Shown here: piece after piece, positions 19,194 through 29,348 of the stretch
How positions within the stretch are numbered: position 1 is the first letter of the stretch
Layout: each line of letters opens with the position of its first letter
NCBI GenBank assembly: GCA_027886185.1
Contig: WOAB01000323.1
Coordinates: 682,001-746,000 of the forward strand
Reading direction: 5' to 3'
Source: Rheum nobile
Lineage: Eukaryota > Streptophyta > Magnoliopsida > Caryophyllales > Polygonaceae
DNA length: 64,000 bases
The notes under the pieces: generated by a model
The model's input: the letters and a program-made list of their open reading frames with translations, nothing else
What the model was told of the DNA's origin: nothing
The model's database searches: none
Translations under genes and position numbers: made by a program

Positions 19194-20717
19194 ACGGAAA
19201 TTCCGCGAGGTAACCCTCAGGTTTTGCAAATTCCGCGAGGTGTCCACAAGTTTCGACTATTCCGCGCGGTAACCCTGAGTTTTCTAAAAAGTCTGTCAAA
19301 CAACCTTCCGTTATCTTCACCGTTAAAATGGGGTTAAATCAATTTTTTTTAAGAAAATAAAAAAAATTATTGTTATTTAATTTTTAAAAGAAAAAAACAC
19401 ATCAATACTCAATAGTGATATTTAATTAATTAAAGAAATAAAAAAAAACTCCTTGGGATTCTTTGCTGGGTTACATCAAAGGGGGAGAGGAGTCCCGACT
19501 TCACCACTTCGACGCCGGGAGACCAAGACTACGGAGGCGACAGAGAGCGAGACGACGTCGGGGGAGGGACGACGCCAGCAAGGGGGACGACGCCGGGGAG
19601 GGATGAAAATGCAATTGTGCGTAATTCGCTTCGAAACCCTAAGATTCTTCGTCTTGCTTCTGCTGGTCAACGACACTTTCGAACAGGGCGCCGAAACACA
19701 GAAGCCACTTGCCTCGTACTTGGAACGCCGAGCTCTGCTTCAACTCAGATCCGCATTGGGTTTACGAGCAAGAGACTGGCCGCTTAAGGCTGATCCTTGC
19801 TTAATCCGGCGAGGGATTTCCTGTCAAAATGGCGCCGTAGTGGGTATCAACCTTTCAGGGTTCAGGAGGACCCAAATTGGGAGTCGGAACCCGCAGTTTG
19901 CAGTTGAATCTCTTGCCAATTTGACATGTTTGGAGTCCTTCAATGCGTCCTCCTTTGCACTCCCGTGGCAGATTCTTGATTGGTTTGGCCAGTCAATGAG
20001 AAATTTGAGGGTGCTTGATCTTAGCTTTTGCTTCATTTCGGGTGCCATACCTTGGAGCCTGGGGAATTTGACTCAGTTAGGGACCTTGATTCTGTCTTAT
20101 AATAAGCTTTCTGGTATGATCCCGTCCAGTTTGGGGCAAATGTCAAGCCTTTCAGTTCTTGATCTATCAAGGAATTTGTTCACTGGGCCTATTCCTAGTT
20201 CCTTTGCTTCTCTTGGGAATCTCTATGTGCTTGACATCTCTGGGAATTTCTTGTTTGGGTTGATTCCTCCTGCCATTGGGAGCTTATCCAAGCTTAGAGA
20301 ACTGAACTTTTCAGGGAACACTTGGACTGGTTCAGTCCCTTCCCAGTTTGGCAATCTCTCTAGCTTGGTTTAGTTCCTTTGTTTTTTAAAAGAAAAAAAC
20401 ACAACAACATTGGGAGCTTATCCCTCTTCGATGTTACCCAGCAAAGAATCACGAGTTTTGTTTTATTTTATTATTATTATTTATTTAATTAATTAAATAT
20501 CAATGTTGATGCGTTTTTTTCTTTTAAAAATTAAATAACAATAATTTTTTTATTTTCTTAAAAAAATATTGATTTAACCCCGTTTTAACGGTGGAGATAA
20601 CGGAAGGTCGTTTGGCGGACTTTTTAGAAAACTCAGGGTTACCGCGCGGAATAATCGAAACATGTGGACACCTCGCGGAATTTGCAAAACCTAAGGGTTA
20701 TCTCGCGGAATTTCCGT
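19194..20717. mobile_element. Long-TIR DNA element carrying a captured LRR-receptor fragment (Pack-MULE-like)
   Basis: About 280-bp inverted repeats bound the element: 19194 to about 19480 and about 20440 to 20717. They run from ACGGAAATTCCGCGAG through GGTTAAATCAAT to GATTCTTTGCTGGGT. AAAAATA lies immediately outside both ends (19187-19193 and 20718-20724), a possible target duplication, although shorter than the 9 bp usual for Mutator-like elements. A shared CACTTTG just outside leaves the exact ends uncertain. The interior holds host-derived coding sequence and no transposase, the hallmark of gene-capturing Pack-type elements. Confidence 0.75.
19603..20373 (+). pseudogene. Captured 5' fragment of an LRR receptor-like kinase gene (At2g16250-like)
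   Basis: From Met at 19603 the frame gives a hydrophobic signal-like segment (FFVLLLL), then ALLQLRSALGLRARDWPL, CQNGAVVGINLSGFRR and about five leucine-rich repeats such as LRVLDLSFCFISGAIP and LSVLDLSRNLFTGPIPSSF. It stops soon after QFGNLSSL. The N-terminal motifs and repeat order resemble the Arabidopsis receptor-like kinase At2g16250 as I remember it. The transmembrane and kinase parts are absent. The upstream open stretch from 19453 is inside the TIR and Arg-rich, so I prefer the later start. No intron is seen. The fragment sits wholly between the TIRs, so it is best read as a captured piece. It remains open for 257 codons. Confidence 0.75.
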
Positions 20718-21064
20718 AAAAATAATTTCAAAGTGAACAATTCCCCTTTAAAAATTTCCTTGAATTGGGAATTAGAGTTTGCGTTGATTGAATCCAACAA
20801 AAGAAAAATAAACCATTATATCATTTTATTTTTTGGGTTAAATTTTTTAGTTATGAAAAGAATATTTTGGACAATGTTGACTACAACTGGTTCACCACTC
20901 AAAAAACTTTTCATCACTCAAAAAACTTGAACAAAAGGAGAAATTTTGTTGCATAAGGAATTAGGAGTGTGTGAATTTGATTATGGAATTAGGAGGGTGG
21001 GCTTTTTGCTGCTAGTCCCTGCTACCTTGTTTCTGCTTTTTTTTTTATAGATTATTTTAGTTTT
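20718..21064. other. No gene visible (upstream of TBL exon 2)
   Basis: This is AT-rich intron-like sequence. The expected first TBL exon is not here. Confidence 0.5.
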
Positions 21065-21197
21065 GGGTCAGCATCTTTTGGATCTCTCTGAAAACATCCT
21101 CTCGAATTGTTTCGGGGTATGGATACGTACATCTGGACCCCTCAGACCCTGCCTCAGTGGGATTATACTGGATTGATTGTTATTGTTGTTTGTTTGG
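21065..21197 (+). mobile_element. TS-type SINE fragment
   Basis: The sequence includes GGTATGGATACGTACATCTGG, trimmed here to its core TACGTACATCTGGACCCC, then CAGACCCTGCCTCAGTGGGA and TTATACTGG. It ends in TTG-type repeats. This matches the general 3' layout of tobacco TS-like SINEs (GTACA..CCCCAGACCC..GTGGGATT.CACTGG..TTGTTG). The tRNA-like head with A and B boxes is not clear, so it may be 5'-truncated. It ends at the splice acceptor of the next exon. Confidence 0.55.
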
Positions 21198-21200
21198 TAG

Positions 21201-22488
21201 GTTTAACGCGACGAAAATGCTGGAGATGATTCGCGGTAAGAGGCTGGTGTTCGTTGGGGATTCAATCAACAGAAACCAATGGGAATCCATCATGTGTCTG
21301 CTGATGGGTGCAGTTGAAGATCCCAGGAAAGTGTATGAGACACATGGAAGGAAAATCACAAAGGAGAAGGGCAATTATAGCTTCAGATTTGTGGTATGGT
21401 TTTCTGATGTTTTGCCTATGGTAAATTATGATTTCTTCAAGGCTAATTCCTTTGTGCTGCAGGACTATAAATGCACAATTGAGTTCCATGCTAGCCATTA
21501 CTTGGTACATGAGGGCAAAGCAAGAGTAGGACACAAGCTTGTGCAGACGCTACGAATTGACAGTATTGATAGAGGATCATCAAGATGGAGGAACGCGGAT
21601 ATCTTGATCTTCAACACGGCTAATTGGTGGACTCATTCAAAGACAAGAGCCGGGTGAGTGGCGAATGTGTGATTTGTGTGCATCCCTAAGTTAAGGGTAA
21701 TGAAAAAGTTGATAGATTTTTGGTTAGTTTGAACTTGTTATGGTATCTTTGTTGATAACAGGAGTAACTACTACCAAGAGGGCAATCTAGTGCATCCCCA
21801 TTTGGAGGTTCTCACAGCTTTTCGACGTGCTCTAACTACATGGGCGACATGGGTTGATAGACGCATCAATCCACAGACAACGCGAGTGTTCTTTAGAAGC
21901 TCAACACCTTCCCATTTCAGGTCAGCTCATAGCATTCCTAGAAACAGTCACCTGCATTTTTTAGGGCTCGTTTTGTATCGATATCAAAAATATGAGATAT
22001 CAGGTATGCGTATCAAGATATGAGTTTGAGTGATAATTTTTGCACACAGGCCCGCTAAATAGAACGTGCCCCATCCGTGTGAACGCAATGGGGCTTTACG
22101 CCGCTGCGCCACATGTTTTATAGCTTTGAACACCCTCTTGAATCTTGATCATCATGTCAGAAGTACTCTTTTCGAATGATTCTCTGTTCTATTGAGCAGG
22201 GGAGGAGACTGGAACACTGGAGGACATTGCAAAGAAGCCGACAAACCCCTTAACGAAACCCATGTATCCGACCCAGAAAAAGACGTTATTGCAATGAAGA
22301 TCATCAAGGAGATGAAAACTCATGTTACATTCTTGAATGTGACAACCCTTTCGGCTTATAGAGAAGACGGCCACCCATCGGTTTTTGGAAGCAAATCCAA
22401 GGCAAAGATTCAAGATTGCAGCCATTGGTGTCTCCCTGGTGTTCCAGATGCTTGGAATGAGCTGCTGTATTATGCTTTGCTGTCATAG
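21201..22488 (+). CDS. TBL: TBL (trichome birefringence-like) polysaccharide O-acetyltransferase, first exon missing
   Basis: Four exons join in frame: 21201-21393, 21463-21653, 21762-21920 and 22200-22488 (stop TAG). Exon 1 here starts FNATKMLEMIRGKRLVFVGD after a TAG acceptor, exactly where related TBL genes have an intron. The GDS motif is VFVGDSINRNQWES. The second catalytic motif DxxH is in DCSHWCLPG near the C-terminus, and NYYQEGNLVHPHLEV and FFRSSTPSHF are typical in between. TBL proteins are Golgi enzymes that acetylate xylan, mannan or pectin. The N-terminal membrane anchor and the Cys-rich start of the domain are not found anywhere upstream in the window. Either the first intron exceeds 21 kb or the gene has lost its 5' end. 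Intron 21394-21462 is 69 bp with no stop, so its retention would only insert 23 residues. Confidence 0.85.
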
Positions 22489-22701
22489 CAAGAAACCAAT
22501 AATGTGCATTCAAGCTGACTTGTGATCATCACTATGTACAAAACCTAAAAATCATTTCTTTCTGTTACTTCAATTCATCAACTAGGCAAATACAACTTCT
22601 TGAGATTCATCATCACTTAACTTTTTACATTTACAAACACAAAATTTAGAAAGTACTAGACAAAGAGATCAAATTGATCACTTCCTGGATATTTTTTTTT
22701 G

Positions 22702-23565
22702 TTAGACTTGTTCTTGAACATCCACCAAACTCTCCCCATGGAATCTTTCTTCTCTCCTCTTGAAAAACATAACCATTACAAACCACAAAAGCCCTCTGAA
22801 AATCCTAGCAACCCCAATTGTCACAACCAAATAATACAACCACCAACTAAGAAAATCTCCAAACCCAATTCCCCAAACCATGGTCTCCATCTTAAGCTCC
22901 ACCACTCCCACCAAAGACTCCACCTCCTCCCTCAGCCTCAGCCACCACAAGCCGCCACAACCAGCCGCCAAAGCCGCCCTCTCCAGCCAGCTCTCCGCCT
23001 TGGGGCCGCCCCACAATGTGTCGTCCACCACCGGCTTCACCACACTCCTACACCAATGCATCATGGTTTCATGGATCCCCACAAAGAACACCACCCTATT
23101 AAATAGGCTCTTGCCCTTGTTGGAGAATCCGGACCCGTCTACACCGGCTTCCATGGAGGCTTCGATCCCGAGCCCCACGCATACTTGTAGGGTGCAGAGG
23201 AAGATCCAAGCAATGTGCAATCCGGGTCGGACGGGTTGATCCGGGAAGAGCGTGATCCGACCCGTTAGGGTGTGGATTAGGGATGATAAGGTGATTGTGC
23301 ACACAAGGGCATGGAGAAGAGTTGGGTTTGTGTAGAGGAAAAGAGAGAACAAAAAGGAGGCTTTTGGGTGTTGAGATGAAGGGTCAGTTTGTGTGGAGAT
23401 GAAGAAATTGGCACTTGATAGCCTTGCTAGGAGGAGAAAAGATAGGGGCAAAAGAAGGCTAAGTGTTGTAATTGATAGGAAGTAGAAGGGCTGTTTTAAA
23501 AGAATGGAGAAAGATGAGGTTTCTGGTTGTTTGGCTGTCTTCTTATTCCATGGCTTCCAATCCAT
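22702..23565 (-). CDS. Plant multi-pass membrane protein of unknown function
   Basis: This is a single-exon 287-aa frame starting MDWKPWNKK. Hydrophobic segments lie near residues 27-48 (FYFLSITTLSLLLPLSFLLL), 70-98, 112-135 (IAWIFLCTLQVCVGLGIEAS) and 238-268 (WWLYYLVVTIGVARIFRG). It has a soluble, basic N-terminus and a charged tail (FKRREERFHG). A conserved-looking loop contains FFVGIHETMMHW and a Trp/Arg-rich stretch. I recognise it only as a plant-type uncharacterised transmembrane protein. It converges with the TBL gene, with about 210 bases between stop codons. The frame is clean, so it is probably functional. Confidence 0.75.
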   Translation of the reverse strand: MDWKPWNKKTAKQPETSSFSILLKQPFYFLSITTLSLLLPLSFLLLARLSSANFFISTQTDPSSQHPKASFLFSLFLYTNPTLLHALVCTITLSSLIHTLTGRITLFPDQPVRPGLHIAWIFLCTLQVCVGLGIEASMEAGVDGSGFSNKGKSLFNRVVFFVGIHETMMHWCRSVVKPVVDDTLWGGPKAESWLERAALAAGCGGLWWLRLREEVESLVGVVELKMETMVWGIGFGDFLSWWLYYLVVTIGVARIFRGLLWFVMVMFFKRREERFHGESLVDVQEQV

Positions 23566-25495
23566 CTCACAAAAACAGAGAAAAGAAACAGAGCAGCTAG
23601 TGCAGGGGAATAGAAACAGGGGACTCTGTTTTTGGTGTTATACCAAAAAATTGATGATTATGATTGTATATATATATCAATTATCAAGGTATCAATGGTT
23701 GGTTTAATGGATTTGTTTGTTGTATTAAAGATAAGAAAAATATGTTGTGGGAAGAAAAAGAAAGAAACAGGGATGTAGAGTGGCTGCCACGACTATAGAA
23801 TTGTGTGAATTTGTTAACTTGGGGAATGGGGAGATTAATATTAATTAGGGTTTGTCAGTGATTTTGTTAATGATTTAGCAGATTAGTATAATCTATCTGT
23901 CCCAACGTCCATCATAACGTGTAAAAAATTATTTGTAATAACTTGGAATTTGAGGAATTAAAAAGGGTTTTGTTCCTTACCAGGTTGGCAAGCTAACAAC
24001 TTGGAGGGTATGGGAAGAAACTTTTTATATTATTACTTAAACTGATTTTTTGGGGATAATCTTGCCCTACAATATATATATGCCCATATGAATCGTAAAT
24101 GGTAGAGCTTTCAATAACAATTTTCGTTTTTATTAGACATTTACATGCAATAATGTTTGAAAGCTTTGTCTTGACATTTAAGTTTATTTCCAAAAGAATA
24201 TGTCGACAAAAGTTCTAGTATTATCATATAGGAGTATATCATAAGTCAACTAATTTCCATCGTTGAAATGCAAATCAGTTTCCTTTTTAAATTTTGCTGT
24301 TTATCAGCAAGCAATGATGAAGAAATCTCACAAGTCACGGGCCACCATTCCACCAACAAGCTTTGATTTAATCATATTATTATGATTATTATATAAACTT
24401 GAAGTTCAATTTTCATTGTTAACTAACTTGATACAAATGTCTTGTCTAACTGGTCAACTAACTTTCTTAATATATAAAGAAACAATAATGATGACATCGT
24501 TTAGCTAAGTGTATAAACTGTTTGATGATTAATTAAATTATGTTTGTATCATCATAAATGTTTATCCCATTAAATTATATTTTAGTTATTAGTCACATTA
24601 TTTGGATGAGCCAACGCAATTGTTGAATGATGAGCTGCATCATGCCATCATGTAGGGTTAATGGGTTATCCATAGTTCAATTGAAAGATTCCTCCATAAA
24701 TAATAAATTTATCACATTTCTCAAATAATGGAAATTATGATATTGGATCGGCCCAAAAACAAAAAAGAGCAACCCTCATGCGCAAGTCCAATCCAAATAC
24801 GGTCCAAAGGATGTAACCAATAATCATGATTCATGCGCAAGTTCTCATAATTATCATTTTCTAGGCTTTGACAGTGATCCTCTTCATACCCGAAAAAACA
24901 GTAATTCAAAGTTACCAGTCAATGAATTGAAATATTTATTTTTCAATAAAATAATATTAACATTAATCTAATCAATCAAAAAAGTGGAGCACAAAATGGA
25001 AAACAATTTGAACCACCAATCAATTACAGTTAGATGAACATTTTTTTTCTTCTCTGGTAATTTCTTGACTGCACTTTGCTGAACATGATAGTGTATCTTT
25101 TATGGGTTTTTTCCTTGTAATTTGTTTGACCTATAAAAGCTAAATTTTGCAAATATGAGTGTGTTAGTTTAGCTTCCACCAAAGTGAGGTAGCAAGTTAT
25201 ATTTAATTAATTTATATCCTTTACAACCTCATTAAATAGGAAGCAACTTGGAGAGTGGATAGATATTTTCAGAAGCCAACCCCACCCCTATCCCCTACTC
25301 TACTCTTGAGAGAGAATTTGTCATCTATTGCATTAACTCATACTATCTTCTTTCCCCTCAATCCGGCCTGTGCATTCAATCAATTAGAATTCTGACTTTG
25401 ACTCCATTGATCTTCTTTTCTATCTCTCTTTCACACTCACAAGTTCAGTTACACCAAGAGCCAGAGATCAAAGAGAGGAGAAACCAGTTGTGCAA
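23566..25495. other. Intergenic region between divergent genes; upstream of WRKY
   Basis: No gene is seen. The sequence is AT-rich and contains the promoters of the membrane-protein gene (leftward) and of the WRKY gene (rightward). A TATATATATAT tract lies at about 23669-23679. Confidence 0.5.
25126..25403 (+). promoter_or_regulatory. W-box-type sites upstream of the WRKY gene
   Basis: TTGACC at 25126-25131 is followed at once by TATAAAAG (25132-25139), and TTGACT lies at 25398-25403. TTGAC(C/T) is the core bound by WRKY factors, so autoregulation or cross-regulation is plausible. The TATAAAAG is about 360 bases before the start codon, so it may not be the TATA box actually used. Confidence 0.35.
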
Positions 25496-26402
25496 ATGGA
25501 AGGCTCTGCAAACCCAAAACCCCAAAAACAAGTCTCCAAGAGAAGGTGAGTCATGCATGATATGGGTGTGTATGATTCATACATGTTATTAATCAGTCAA
25601 CACTAAATTATGAAAAATCAGAAGATTAGGTTTGGTTTTATAGAGCATTTAATTTGCATGTTTATAAGAATTTATTACTATTAACATGCAAGCAGGATGG
25701 AGTTGGAGAAAAGAGTGGTGAAGGTGAAGATTGGAGCAAATTATGATCAGAAGCTGAAGAGTCAATTTCCACCCTCCGATTCTTGGTCTTGGAGGAAATA
25801 TGGTCAAAAGCCCATCAAAGGAACTCCTTATCCAAGGCTAGAAATCTTCAAAAACTCTTGCACTATTCTAATGTGTCTGTTTTTAATTTTGGTGTGTTTG
25901 TGTGAAATGATCTTCTTGTAGAGGGTATTACAAGTGCACCACATCAAAGGGATGTTTAGCCAAGAAGCAAGTTGAGAGGAGCAAAGATGATGCTTCTATG
26001 GTCATCATCACCTACACCTCTTGCCACAACCACCCAGGCCCAAGTAACCAGGCCCATCAGCAACACCGGCCCATCAAATCCCAACCCACATCACCAGTCC
26101 AGGCCCAACCACAACCACCACCAATACTGTCAGTAACCAAAGCTGGTGATCAGGTGCAAGAGCAAGAGGAAGACAAACCCTATGTGGTGACATTGGAGAA
26201 CAAATGCTTTCAAGATGAAAAGAGTGTTTCTTGGTCTGGGGTGATGATGAGCTTATCATCAGCAGGACCAAATTCTGGAGGAGGAAATGAGTTCTTTGAT
26301 GAGTTGGGTGAACTTCCCCACACAAGTGCATCCTCATCTTTCACAAGCTACATGAAAAACTATTTTTTTGATGAACTGAGGATGCTTGTTCCCCATCCTT
26401 GA
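25496..26402 (+). CDS. WRKY: Group IIe WRKY transcription factor (WRKY65/69-like)
   Basis: Three exons (25496-25545, 25696-25836, 25922-26402) sum to 672 nt, giving 223 aa. The WRKY domain near residues 45-105 has SWRKYGQKPIKG and a zinc finger CTTSKGC...HNH, matching CX5CX23HXH. PSDSWSWRKYGQKPIKGTPY and the C-terminal FFDELGEL fit group IIe members such as Arabidopsis WRKY65/69. The N-terminus is short and basic; the middle is rich in Pro and Gln. Such factors bind W-boxes in the nucleus. Intron 2 lies at the conserved Arg codon (PR/GYYKC) of WRKY genes, but its donor is GC rather than GT (AAG/GCTAGA), with a TTGTAG acceptor. A short MITE-like hairpin begins three bases after the stop codon. 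Confidence 0.92.
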
Positions 26403-26404
26403 TC

Positions 26405-26488
26405 TAGGGTTTGTTTGGCGCCAACTCCTTATTAATTATAAGATCCTTATAATTGATATAATGAGGAGTGGCCATCAAACAAACCCCT
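26405..26488. repeat. MITE-like 84-bp inverted repeat in the WRKY 3' UTR
   Basis: TAGGGTTTGTTTGGCGCCAA on the left pairs with the reverse complement of CCATCAAACAAACCCCTA on the right. Inner arms (ACTCCTTA, AATTATAAG) also pair, so almost the whole length folds. TA flanks both ends. It starts just after the stop codon at 26400-26402. Confidence 0.75.
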
Positions 26489-27283
26489 AATCAGTTAATC
26501 CTAAGGTTCTGTAAATAGGCCTAAAAAACCATGATGTGTGGAAGTATAATGTATGTATAGTGTTAATGCAGAGCTCACAGGACCAGTTTGTAGTGCTTCT
26601 TGGTTTCATCAAACTAGCAGAAGAGTTCTCTTTTTTCTGAACAAAATTCAGCACTTTTTCATAGTTGTAGTTTCTAATTAGTATATTTTGGGAGTGCAAG
26701 AAATGCATGCTTGCCTTATAAAAACTTCATCAACTTCCATAAGCGACAACAGTGGGGAACTAAATTTGAGTCATGGCAAATATGTGTATTAAATTTCAGT
26801 AGTGGGAAAAGAATGGGCCATTTCACAATTGTGCTGCCTTGTTGGTAATTGCCTAATTGGTACATGGAACTGGTGGAATTGGAAATGGTCCTGATTTGCA
26901 AATACCCTTCACCTTGGTCCTCATTACTAATTTTACAGCTGATATAGGCAGTTTCCTCTGCAGAACTCTTTTCTCACTACTGCTTTGGAGTAGGGTTCAA
27001 ACAGTATATTTGCTTAAAACATTTTTGCACAAGATGCACAATTTAAAGCCCTCTATCTAAGCAAAGAGAAATGAACTTCCAAGCATTTTCAGTAAACCCA
27101 GTGATACACTAGTGTGCAAAAAGAGACTTGGCCAATGAACTGGCTTTTATAGCTCAATGATCTGTATTTGCAGCAATAGTTTATCCTCATTTGTACAACT
27201 TTGACCCTATAGGAGAACATAAGAGGCTTCTTCTGCTAAAGCCTTACCATCAATGGTTTGCAAAAGAAGCAAGAATACCGCAG
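26489..27283. other. Region between convergent genes
   Basis: It contains the presumed 3' UTRs of the WRKY gene (rightward) and the INO80-subunit gene (leftward). No further gene is supported. Confidence 0.5.
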
Positions 27284-29302
27284 CTAAATTGCTGGCAGGG
27301 CTTGAACAGCCTTGTAGCACTGCAGGCTGCAAAGCGGAAGCTTGGTCTTAGAGTCCCGGTACTTGTATGGATTTGTACATGATGGACCAGCGCATTTCTC
27401 CCGTGGAGGAGGATAACTGAACATTCAAAAGCACAGAAATTCATAGGGTTAGAATCTGCCAAATGCTTTTCTCAGAACATAGATGTATTAACTTTTAGTC
27501 TATGCTTAAGGCAACACAAGAGCCAACACTTTGTGAAATCAAGAAAAAACAAAGGAAACCACTTTGATGTCAAGACATCAGAACCCACCACACCTAGACT
27601 AACTGTTGGGATCACAACTTTATCAGATAAATTCACAAGTGATGCATAATAGTATATGGCTTTTGGGGTCCTTGCCTGATAGGTTTGGAGTTGAATATAC
27701 TGGGAAAGCCCATCTCAGTTGGAAACGTGACGGTAGTGCCATTTGGCCCCATGGTCAACCGGACGGTGTTTGAAGCATGCAAAAGGGCATCAGCAGCCTT
27801 CCCCTGTACACAAACGGTAATGGCATGAGAGTTCCATAGACTCTGAAACCGTTATAGAGAAAGGAAGAAAAAAAATACTACTGAGGGCAGTACCTGCGCC
27901 AGTTCTTCCCGGCGTTTCTTATTCTTTTCTTCTCGCTTCTTCCTATTGGAATCCTGACCGAGTATTTTCCTGATCGCCTCTGCCTGTAAAACGTCACAGC
28001 CAAGCATGTTTTAGCCACCACATTTAAAAAGGCACATGGATTGCTTTGAACATGAGAGCTGTACTAAGTAGAGATGAATATACCTCAGATTCCTTTGCTG
28101 CTTTCTCATTTTGCAATTTCCGTCTCTGGGCCGCCTCAGATTTCTTTAGTTGTAGCTCCACTTCAGTGAGTTTCTCCTTTTGCTCTGAAATCAATTGAGA
28201 AGCCATGAATTGAGTTAAGATGTTAATCAGATACATATACATCACAAAGAATAACCTGAAAATTGGCAAATAAAAAAATGTCACACACTTCTGGATGAAG
28301 GCAGAGGTAATCCATTGGGAAACTCAATCACACTGCCACCAGAGGCTGAAGCATCTTTGTTGCCTGACTGAAGGGCTCTTTGTCGGGTTGTCAAAGCTAA
28401 CTCCCTCTTAGGCTCAGCGGTAATATCAACAGGTTCCTTTTTAAATTTCTTTTTCCTTTTATCCCCAGTTTCACCATCAGAGAGTGCTTCCTCCTCTTCC
28501 TCATAGTCAGTGTCCTCTGATGGAGATTTCCGTCTTCCCTCTTTACCAGATTGTAGTGAAACAGTAGCATCGTTTAAATCGTCTGAGTTTCCAGAAAAGT
28601 TGGACAATCTTCTATGTTTTTTGCCAGATTCTTCATCATCATCCCTGTATATTAAGGACTGCCTGGAATTTTTGAGTTTCTCAAGGTATCTGATCTCATC
28701 ATCATCTTCATCATCATAAAATGCCCCATCAGTGACCTGCTTCTTGGGGGCTCGCCTGCTCTTGCGAGCTGAATCAGCCAGTTTTCCAGGCCTACTCCTG
28801 CTAGGTCCCTTCCCCATTGGTGCATCCTTCTTCCCAAGAATGAATCCTCCACTAGAGAAATCTTTCCAAGGGACTCCCTGCAAGCCACCCCTTTTATCTG
28901 ATTGTGGTGGACAATTATCATCTGATTCATCCTGTAAAGGGAAAATTTTAATAGAGTTAGAATGGTTCTGATTGCGAAGCCATTATTGACAGTTACAGCT
29001 ATAGGAACGAGTTCCAGAAATTACACTGACAGGACAATGTAAGTTGCACCAATTGCACATCACATAAGCCATACATGATACATAGTATGGCAATAGAAAA
29101 CAACAGTATGCCAATTTTACAGGCTTTATCAATGAATTTCTTGCCAGATTATCAAGAGGACATTTAAGGTGAAAGGATATAAGCATTTCCATGAAACTAA
29201 TTGTTAACTGTAGGCATGGTTAGAGAGACCCATTAGATAAACCCAAATGAACCATTTTATTGCATTTATATATACTCTTAAACTTGTATATGTTTCCTAA
29301 CA

Positions 29303-29348
<46 letters not shown>

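Noticed and set aside
22699..23302. Plus-strand and alternative frames over 22.7-23.3 kb
   Set aside because: They are shadows of the intact 287-aa membrane-protein frame.
27191..27462. Independent small genes near 27.2-27.5 kb
   Set aside because: This interval holds the last exon of the INO80B gene, read in another frame on the minus strand.
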